A stretch of 10,301 nt of DNA from Flaviramulus sp. (lineage in GTDB: Bacteria; Bacteroidota; Bacteroidia; Flavobacteriales; Flavobacteriaceae), in NCBI GenBank assembly GCA_023255235.1, contig JALRJA010000253.1, forward strand, positions 1 through 10,301. The letters are read 5' to 3'. Shown here in pieces: positions 7,071 to 10,301 of this stretch. The notes under the pieces were generated by a model, which was not told the DNA's origin, made no database searches, and worked only from the letters and a program-made list of their open reading frames with translations. How positions within the stretch are numbered: the stretch's first letter is position 1; the number at the start of each line of letters is the position of its first letter. Both the position numbers and the translations under genes were made by a program.

Positions 7071-7083
7071 TTTATAGATTTAC

Positions 7084-7091
7084 TACATTTG
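7084..7091 (+). promoter_or_regulatory. Candidate -7 promoter box for the acyltransferase
   Basis: TACATTTG matches TAnnTTTG exactly and lies in the 88-base gap between the Nudix gene and the acyltransferase, 67 bases before the ATG. There is no TTG at -33. The remaining gap is AT-rich with no hairpin, so read-through from the Nudix gene is also possible. Confidence 0.4.
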
Positions 7092-7158
7092 CATATTGAA
7101 TAAAAACAGCAATTATTTATTTTGAATTTATTTACTAATTATTTTGAAGTGTGATTTT

Positions 7159-7956
7159 ATGGGATTGTTTAAAAAAAATCCGTTTGGGCATATATTACTT
7201 GTAAAAAAATGGCTCATAAGAATTTTGGGCTTGCTAACGCATCGACGTTTTAGAGGGTTTAATGAATTACAAATAGAAGGCTCTGAAATTATTAAAGACT
7301 TAGCAGATACTAATGTGCTTTTTATTTCAAACCATCAAACATATTTTGCCGATGTAGTTGCTATGTTTCATGTGTTTAATGCTAGTTTAAGCGGGCGAGT
7401 AGATTCTATTAAAAATGTGGGTTATCTCTGGAATCCAAAACTTAATATTTATTACGTAGCGGCAAAAGAAACAATGAAAGCGGGTTTGTTACCAAAAATA
7501 TTAGCCTATGTAGGCTCAATAAGTATAGAACGTACTTGGCGAGCAGAAGGGAAAGAGGTAAACAGGCAAGTGAAAATGAGTGATATATCAAACATTGGTA
7601 AAGCTTTGAGTGATGGTTGGGTGATTACTTTTCCGCAAGGTACAACAACACCTTTTAAGCCAATTAGAAAAGGAACAGCACACATTATTAAACGCTACAA
7701 ACCCATTGTGGTTCCTATTGTTATCGATGGTTTTCGTCGTTCTTTTGATAAAAAAGGCTTACGAATAAAAAAGAAAAACATACTACAATCTATGGAAATT
7801 AAAGCGCCTTTAGATATTGATTATGATAATGAAACCACCGAAGATATTGTTAAAAAAATAGAATTTGCTATTGAGCAACACCCATCGTTTTTAAAAGTAA
7901 TTCCACAAAGCGAATTGGAAGCTGAAGAAAAATTGAACAAACTACGAGAATGGTAA
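7159..7956 (+). CDS. PlsC-like glycerophospholipid acyltransferase
   Basis: A 265-residue member of the 1-acyl-glycerol-3-phosphate acyltransferase superfamily, which transfers acyl chains to lysophosphatidate or related acceptors at the inner membrane. Motif I is ISNHQTYFADVV: the catalytic His59 and Asp65 are separated by five residues instead of the canonical four. Motif III is FPQGTTTPF (158-166) where most PlsC proteins have FPEGTRS, so the Glu is Gln160. Motif IV is VVPIVIDGFRRSF (184-196). A hydrophobic stretch at about 11-26 may anchor it. The start is the ATG at 7159 giving MGLFKKNPFGH; a TTG at 7144 would add five residues without support. A basic patch (KKGLRIKKKN) lies at 198-207. 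If the variants are family-wide, this is a PlsC-like branch of altered acceptor specificity, for example aminolipid synthesis; that is inference. The next gene follows after 92 bases. Confidence 0.85.
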   Translation: MGLFKKNPFGHILLVKKWLIRILGLLTHRRFRGFNELQIEGSEIIKDLADTNVLFISNHQTYFADVVAMFHVFNASLSGRVDSIKNVGYLWNPKLNIYYVAAKETMKAGLLPKILAYVGSISIERTWRAEGKEVNRQVKMSDISNIGKALSDGWVITFPQGTTTPFKPIRKGTAHIIKRYKPIVVPIVIDGFRRSFDKKGLRIKKKNILQSMEIKAPLDIDYDNETTEDIVKKIEFAIEQHPSFLKVIPQSELEAEEKLNKLREW

Positions 7957-8048
7957 TACGATGCTTTTAATAGCTCAATTAAAAAAACGGCAAACTTATC
8001 TTTATTAAAAGTAATACATTTATGCTCTAATTATTTGATGACTTATTT

Positions 8049-9221
8049 ATGAACCCGTCTGCATCAGGTTGGATAAAAAAATTACTCACAGAGGTTGGTA
8101 GAAATCACCCTTTTTTAAACTGTAAACAAGAGGTGTTTTATGACGCTTTAAGAAACTGTGGCTTTATTTATGGAAGTAATTTAAATGTAATAGCAGGTGT
8201 TGTTGATAAAAAAGATTTAACACAAGAAGAACTTTGCAAAGTTAATTTTTGCTTGGCATTTCTATATATATATCATAAATTTAAACCTCAAATTGCTTTT
8301 GAAGATAGTGTTATTGGCTTTTATAATAGCATTAATGATAGTAAACCATCTTTTTTTAAAGAGTTTTTAAATAAGAATACATCAGTTGACCAATTAGAAA
8401 AAATTATTCACAAACGAATTCATATTGATGCAAACATTCTAACAAAAAACTTTAACTATTTCATTATTAATGCCCTTTTGTTTGTTGATATATTAGCCTA
8501 CAAAAAGTATTTGGAAACCAACACCGTTTCAATAGATTATTTAAAAAGAATTGAGATTTCAATTGGCTCTATATCATTAGATGTTTTAAATTCTAAAGAA
8601 ACAAAAAATCAATATGATGAGAGTTTAATAAAACTTTTTGAATCGTCACTTAGATACCGTGATTATGCAAATGTAAACTACAATGCTTCGGTAAGTAATT
8701 TAAAAACTACATTAGAGAAATATTATATCCTAGATTTAGCATGTATGGCTACTTGGACAGATACTAAGATAGATTTTAAAGAAGACCATTTTTTAAAAAA
8801 ACTGGCAACCGATTTGTCGTTAAAACCATTTATAACTGAAAAATCTATTGATTCAATAAATACATTTTACACAACCTATAAAGATAATATTGCACTTTTA
8901 AGCTCTAAAAATATAGTTCAAAATTTTTATGATAATTCAAGTAAAATGGTAGCCAAACTTATTTCTAGAAATAAAAAACGCCTTTTTCAAGAATTAAAAG
9001 ATAGTAAAGAACTCATGATATTGTTAACCCAATCTACTGTTAGAGATTTAACTAAAGACGAACAAAAAAAGGTTCAAGAACAACTTTTAGATATTTTTAA
9101 ATCCATACCTAGTTTAGCTATATTTATCTTACCAGGTGGAGCAATATTATTACCATTAGTAGTAAAATTTATTCCTAAGCTATTACCATCTGCCTTTGAT
9201 GAAAATAGAATTGAAGAATAA
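8049..9221 (+). CDS. LETM1-related protein with TerB-like middle segment
   Basis: A 390-residue protein of a flavobacterial family annotated as LETM1-related (biofilm-associated). There is no signal peptide; the N-terminus MNPSASGWIKKLL is amphipathic. Residues 1-220 are helical-looking with no motif I recognise. Residues 228-258 (LDLACMATWTDTKIDFKEDHFLKKL) resemble the TerB pattern of a helix, an acidic DGxID-like turn and a second helix. The C-terminal 90 residues form the LETM1-like part: KMVAKLISRNKKRLFQELK, LLTQSTVRDLTKDEQKKVQEQ, then one hydrophobic segment IPSLAIFILPGGAILLPLVV (353-372) and KFIPKLLPSAF. Mitochondrial LETM1 has the same LTxxEKxxV...P..PGG...LP order and acts in K+/Ca2+-H+ exchange and ribosome contact; the bacterial role is unknown. 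A near-match -7 box TACATTTA lies at 8015-8022. It converges on the next gene with only 36 bases between stops and no clear terminator. Confidence 0.8.
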   Translation: MNPSASGWIKKLLTEVGRNHPFLNCKQEVFYDALRNCGFIYGSNLNVIAGVVDKKDLTQEELCKVNFCLAFLYIYHKFKPQIAFEDSVIGFYNSINDSKPSFFKEFLNKNTSVDQLEKIIHKRIHIDANILTKNFNYFIINALLFVDILAYKKYLETNTVSIDYLKRIEISIGSISLDVLNSKETKNQYDESLIKLFESSLRYRDYANVNYNASVSNLKTTLEKYYILDLACMATWTDTKIDFKEDHFLKKLATDLSLKPFITEKSIDSINTFYTTYKDNIALLSSKNIVQNFYDNSSKMVAKLISRNKKRLFQELKDSKELMILLTQSTVRDLTKDEQKKVQEQLLDIFKSIPSLAIFILPGGAILLPLVVKFIPKLLPSAFDENRIEE

Positions 9222-9257
9222 AAGCGTCTCTATTTTTTAGTAAAAACCTAAGCTAAA

Positions 9258-10301
9258 TTATTCTTTTTTAACATATCTTAAATCGAGCATATTTATTGGG
9301 TTTATACCTAACCCTTTTACAGACTTTCTGGTAAACCGTATTACTTCATCATAAAATAAAGGAACCATAATAGCATGATTCATAGCTAAAGAATCAATAG
9401 TAGTGTATAGTTTTTTTCTTTTTTCAATATCATGTATCGTAAATGCTTCATTATATAAACTATCTACTAAGGCATTTTTAAAATGAAAATAATTAGAGCC
9501 ATTTGGAGCAAAATTTTTGCTATAAAAAATAGACAAATAGTTTTCCGCATCTAAATAATCGGCAATCCAAGAGCTTCTAAACATATCAACTTTTCCGTTA
9601 GAACGTGCCGTTCTTAAAGTGGCTTCGGGCATTACATCGACATTTATTTTTAAACCAGTTTTTTCAAGTTCACGTTGAATATATTCACAAAAACTCAAAT
9701 AATTACTGGTTGTTGTTAATGTGATTTCTGGGTTAATAATGCCAGTTTCTTTTTTAAATTGGTCTATGAGTTTTTTTGCTTTTTCGGGTTTGTAATGATA
9801 ACCAATTTGGCTACTATAGCCTTGTAAACCTAATGGAATAAACCCACCATTTGCCGGGTTGCCTATACCATTGCGTAAATACCGTATCATTTTTCTTCTA
9901 TCAAAACCATAATTTATGGCTTTTCTTATATGCTTTGATTGTATTTCTGGAGTTTTTGAATCTAAATAAAAACCAAGATATTCTGAGTTTAAATAAGGAC
10001 CACGAATCATGTTTATATCATGGCGGTAAGCATTTTGTAGTTGCCCATCGTTTGATAATAATTCGTCTTTGTATGACGCATCTAAACTGTTTAAAAAATC
10101 AATATTACCTTGCACAAATTGTAAAAATTCACTTTGCTTATCTGGCAAAAAAGTAATTGAAACAGCTTCTAAATAGGGTAGTGGTTTACCTGTTTTATCT
10201 GTTTCAAAATAATGAGGGTTTTTTCTAAAAACCAATTTAATATTTTCTTCCCATCGTTTAAACTTAAAAGGACCTGTACCAATGGGGTGTGATCTAAATT
10301 C
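9258..10301 (-). CDS. ABC transporter extracellular solute-binding protein, family 5 (Dpp/Opp type), N-terminus outside window
   Basis: The last 347 residues of a peptide-type substrate-binding protein (SBP_bac_5). The frame stays open to the window edge: beyond the TTG at 10235 it continues upstream as EFRSHPIGTGPFKFKRWEE, containing the family hallmark GTGPF. So this is a partial gene, not one starting at 10235. Other landmarks are NPHYFETDKTGKPLPYLEAV, FLQFVQGNIDFL, YLGFYLDSKTPEIQSKHIRKAINYGFDRRKM, KINVDVMPEATL, DMFRSSWIADYLDAENYLSIFYS and the C-terminal HAIMVPLFYDE. These proteins bind oligopeptides or similar ligands outside the inner membrane and deliver them to an ABC permease; in Bacteroidota they are often lipoproteins, but the signal is outside the window. 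No permease or ATPase gene is visible nearby. Substrate cannot be assigned. Confidence 0.93.
   Translation of the reverse strand, partial: EFRSHPIGTGPFKFKRWEENIKLVFRKNPHYFETDKTGKPLPYLEAVSITFLPDKQSEFLQFVQGNIDFLNSLDASYKDELLSNDGQLQNAYRHDINMIRGPYLNSEYLGFYLDSKTPEIQSKHIRKAINYGFDRRKMIRYLRNGIGNPANGGFIPLGLQGYSSQIGYHYKPEKAKKLIDQFKKETGIINPEITLTTTSNYLSFCEYIQRELEKTGLKINVDVMPEATLRTARSNGKVDMFRSSWIADYLDAENYLSIFYSKNFAPNGSNYFHFKNALVDSLYNEAFTIHDIEKRKKLYTTIDSLAMNHAIMVPLFYDEVIRFTRKSVKGLGINPINMLDLRYVKKE

Noticed and set aside
9851..10156. Plus-strand open frame of 101 codons
   Set aside because: Antisense to the solute-binding protein gene; residues look like translated reverse-strand sequence with no domain.
1..10301. 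tRNA, rRNA, CRISPR, IS elements, prophage or defence system
   Set aside because: No cloverleaf-like, repeat-spacer, terminal inverted repeat, transposase or integrase sequence was seen on either strand; gene content is mainly housekeeping.

Overview
The window looks like a chromosomal segment from a low-GC member of the Bacteroidota, most likely family Flavobacteriaceae. The evidence is the AT-rich Lys/Asn/Ile-heavy coding style, several exact or near matches to the Bacteroidota -7 promoter box TAnnTTTG, few Shine-Dalgarno sequences, and protein families typical of flavobacteria: an 'asparagine synthetase B'-like protein, a LETM1-related protein and a PlsC-like acyltransferase. I see no rRNA, tRNA, CRISPR array, insertion sequence or phage gene. 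No stretch longer than about 230 bases lacks a gene; the longest gap is 5499-5725.

Layout. (1) Plus strand, 1-2143: the 3' end of the replicative helicase gene dnaB, then a secreted protein of the flavobacterial family usually labelled 'asparagine synthetase B', then a yjbQ gene (secondary thiamine-phosphate synthase family) broken by three single-base frameshifts. A strong bidirectional hairpin terminator at 2150-2178 closes this block. (2) Minus strand, 5552-2226: the classic translation operon thrS-infC-rpmI-rplT, with a candidate promoter just ahead of thrS. infC has no ATG, GTG or TTG at its true 5' end and must start at ATT or ATA, which fits IF3 autoregulation through start-codon discrimination. 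(3) 5726-7070: a divergent pair, a cyclophilin-type peptidyl-prolyl isomerase lipoprotein (minus) and a CoA-pyrophosphatase-like Nudix hydrolase (plus). Their two ATG codons share one CATG palindrome, so there is no intergenic space. (4) Plus strand, 7159-9221: a PlsC-like acyltransferase with altered motifs, then a LETM1-related protein with a TerB-like middle segment. (5) Minus strand, 9258 to the window edge: most of a family-5 (Dpp/Opp type) extracellular solute-binding protein whose N-terminus lies outside.

Most of this is core housekeeping sequence, and I do not see a multi-gene undescribed system. The points most worth a second look are the non-canonical infC start, the shared start-codon palindrome, the decayed yjbQ, the GATase-like features of the misnamed 'asparagine synthetase', the TerB/LETM1 combination, and a helicase C-terminus that resembles the SSB acidic tip.
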